Origin: Terrisporobacter glycolicus ATCC 14880 = DSM 1288
GTDB taxonomy: Bacteria > Bacillota > Clostridia > Peptostreptococcales > Peptostreptococcaceae
Assembly (NCBI RefSeq): GCF_036812735.1
Contig: NZ_CP117523.1
Location: forward strand, 2,914,001 to 2,978,000
Length of the DNA stretch: 64,000 bases
Direction of reading: 5' to 3'
The translations under genes were made by a program, and so were the position numbers. How positions within the stretch are numbered: position 1 is the first letter of the stretch; each line of letters starts with the position of its first letter. The notes under the pieces were generated by a model. That model searched no databases and was not told the DNA's origin. It was given only the letters and a program-made list of their open reading frames with translations. Of the stretch, positions 62,399 to 64,000 are shown piece by piece.

Positions 62399-63676
62399 TT
62401 ATTTTATAACATCTATACCCATATATGGTCTTAATGCTTCTGGTACTACTACTGAGCCATCAGCTTGCTGATAGTTCTCAAGTATAGCTGCAACTGTTCT
62501 ACCTACAGCAAGACCTGAACCATTTAATGTATGGCAATATTCTGCTTTAGAGTTTTTATCTCTTTTAAATCTTATACCTGCTCTTCTAGCTTGGAAATCT
62601 TCACAATTTGAGCAAGAAGATATTTCAACGTATCTATTGTATGATGGCATCCATACTTCTAAGTCATATTTATACGCAGCAGTAAATCCTAAATCTCCTG
62701 TACATATTCTAACAACTCTATATGGTATGTTTAATTTTTGTAATAAATATTCTGCATTAGCAGTTAACTTTTCTAATTCATCATATGAAGTTTCTGGTGC
62801 AACTATTTTAACCATTTCAACTTTGTTGAATTGATGTTGTCTAACAAGACCTCTAGTATCTCTACCTGCAGAACCAGCTTCTGATCTAAAGCATGGAGTA
62901 TAAGCAGTGTAATTTAAAGGTAATTCATCATATGATAGTATTTCATTTGCAACTATGTTTGTTAATGGTACTTCTGAAGTTGGTATTAAGTAGTAATCAG
63001 TATCTTCAACTTTGAACATATCTTCTCCGAATTTTGGAAGCTGTCCAGTTCCTATAAATGAGTTTGTATTAGCCATAAATGGTGGTATAAACTCTGTATA
63101 TCCTTGTTCTTCTGTATTTGTATTTAAGAAGAAGTTAGCTACGGATCTTTCTAATCTTGCACCTTTGTCTCTATATAATGTAAATCTTGAACCAGTTATT
63201 TTAGCTCCAGTTTCAAAATCTAATATTCCTAAGTCAGTACCTATATCCCAGTGAGCTTTGAAATCAAAATCAAACTTTCTTGGCTCTCCCCATTTTCTAA
63301 CTTCTACGTTATCATCATCAGTATCCCCTTGAGGAACGTTTGCATTTGGAACATTTGGTATTCTAAGTAATCTATATTGTAATTCATCTTGAACTTTTTT
63401 AACTTTTTCATCTAAAACTTTTATGTTTTCAGACAATTCTTTAAGCTTAACTTTTTCTGCTTCAGCTTCCTCTTTTTTTCCTTCTTTCATTAGTTGAGGT
63501 ATTTTCTTTTGTTCAACGTTCATTTCGCTTTTTAAAGTCTCAACTTCTTTTAATAATTCTCTTCTTTGATCGTCTAGTTCAACAACAGCATCAAGGTCGA
63601 ATTCTTTTTCGCCCCTTCTATCCATTGCTTTTTTAATATCTTCTAGATTTTCTCTTATCCTTTTGATATCTAACAT
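62399..63676 (-). CDS. serS: Seryl-tRNA synthetase
   Basis: The 425-residue class II enzyme has an N-terminal coiled coil (residues about 30-100) that binds tRNA-Ser. The catalytic domain has motif 1 ([12 protein letters not shown]), the [13 protein letters not shown] stretch, motif 2 [20 protein letters not shown], and motif 3 [20 protein letters not shown], all intact. The ATG follows GGAGGAAAGAAA. No T-box lies upstream in the 250 bases visible. Confidence 0.96.
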   Translation of the reverse strand: MLDIKRIRENLEDIKKAMDRRGEKEFDLDAVVELDDQRRELLKEVETLKSEMNVEQKKIPQLMKEGKKEEAEAEKVKLKELSENIKVLDEKVKKVQDELQYRLLRIPNVPNANVPQGDTDDDNVEVRKWGEPRKFDFDFKAHWDIGTDLGILDFETGAKITGSRFTLYRDKGARLERSVANFFLNTNTEEQGYTEFIPPFMANTNSFIGTGQLPKFGEDMFKVEDTDYYLIPTSEVPLTNIVANEILSYDELPLNYTAYTPCFRSEAGSAGRDTRGLVRQHQFNKVEMVKIVAPETSYDELEKLTANAEYLLQKLNIPYRVVRICTGDLGFTAAYKYDLEVWMPSYNRYVEISSCSNCEDFQARRAGIRFKRDKNSKAEYCHTLNGSGLAVGRTVAAILENYQQADGSVVVPEALRPYMGIDVIK

Positions 63677-63918
63677 TTTCTTTCCTCCTACATTTTATGT
63701 ACAAATTGAATTATGTATATTCCCTGAGAAATATAAAACATAAAGTATAATCAATCCATTTTAACTATATTTTAAGCATTATAAATTATATTGTCAAATA
63801 ATTTAACTTCTATATAATGAATTTCAATATTATTACTTTATTATATATAAGATTATAACCAATAATATTAATTATTTCACATATTATTCTAAAAAATATA
63901 AAAAATTTGTATTAATAT

Positions 63919-63958
63919 AAAAAAATGGTTCTTTATAAATAAAGAACCATCTTTTTTA
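63919..63958. terminator. Terminator near the right edge
   Basis: ATGGTTCTTT/AAAGAACCAT 10-bp stem with T-runs on both strands. It probably ends a gene beyond the window. The rest of 63677-64000 is AT-rich with no gene seen. Confidence 0.75.
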
Positions 63959-64000
63959 TTATTTATTTACATTTATAATTAATAAAATTCAATTCATATT

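Noticed and set aside
63677-63918. T-box or other leader for serS
   Set aside because: I found no AGGGTGG-type motif on the minus strand in this gap; only an edge terminator is seen.

Overview
The window is an AT-rich stretch of a Firmicutes chromosome from an endospore-forming anaerobe. It carries a complete spoIIIA operon, spoVM, ylbJ and a SigA-type promoter/T-box/PyrR regulatory repertoire. Gene order and protein style (TsaD-like paralogue between xseA and nusB, PrkC with two PASTA domains, type 2 isoleucyl-tRNA synthetase, DUF1540 protein) point to Clostridia, most likely Peptostreptococcaceae. That placement is an inference from the sequence alone. I see no rRNA, tRNA, CRISPR array, prophage or insertion sequence. 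About 60 of the roughly 70 genes lie on the minus strand.

Layout. 1-7420 (minus): start of xseA, a TsaD-like gene, nusB, an Asp23 gene and the eight-gene spoIIIA operon. 7568-9179 (plus): an M50-like membrane metalloprotease and yaaA. 9229-12514 (minus): plsX, rpmF, a DUF177 gene and ackA. 12897-15458 (plus): tmcAL and ylbJ. 15503-21257 (minus): coiled-coil gene, coaD, rsmD, recG, fakA, yloU. rpmB (plus) follows, then a 25-codon spoVM (minus). 22506-39652 (minus): a long conserved block thiN-rpe-rsgA, prkC-prpC-rlmN-rsmB, yugP-DUF116-fmt-def-priA, coaBC-rpoZ-gmk-yicC-dapF and a TfoX C-terminal-like gene. 39793-44045 (plus): rqcH and a secreted GH25 muramidase. 44083-53276 (minus): OLD-like ATPase/TOPRIM gene, uraA-pyrR behind a PyrR attenuator, rluD-lspA, polysaccharide deacetylase, DksA/TraR-type protein, DUF5665 protein, mtnN and a DegV/FakB gene. 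A divergent tetR (plus) follows. 54098-61578 (minus): ileS with its T-box, divIVA-ylmH-yggT-sepF-yggS and an HlyD-like gene. The right end holds a decayed EamA transporter remnant, a DUF1540 gene (plus) and serS.

How the genes work together. Several pieces serve one pathway although scattered. fakA, the degV/fakB gene and plsX handle fatty acid and acyl-phosphate metabolism. SpoIIIAA-AH, SpoVM and YlbJ serve sporulation. rsmD, rsmB, rlmN, rluD, rsgA, tmcAL, fmt, def and rqcH serve translation and its quality control. recG, priA and xseA serve DNA repair and restart. divIVA and sepF serve division.

The most useful non-routine observations are: spoVM; a SpoIIIAF reading frame that needs an ATT-type start to keep its first membrane segment; a TetR operator placed just downstream of the degV promoter; a PyrR-type attenuator; a natural type 2 IleRS; a transporter remnant beside the DUF1540 gene; and a lone OLD-like nuclease. 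I found no convincing wholly new system; most of the window is conserved core genome.
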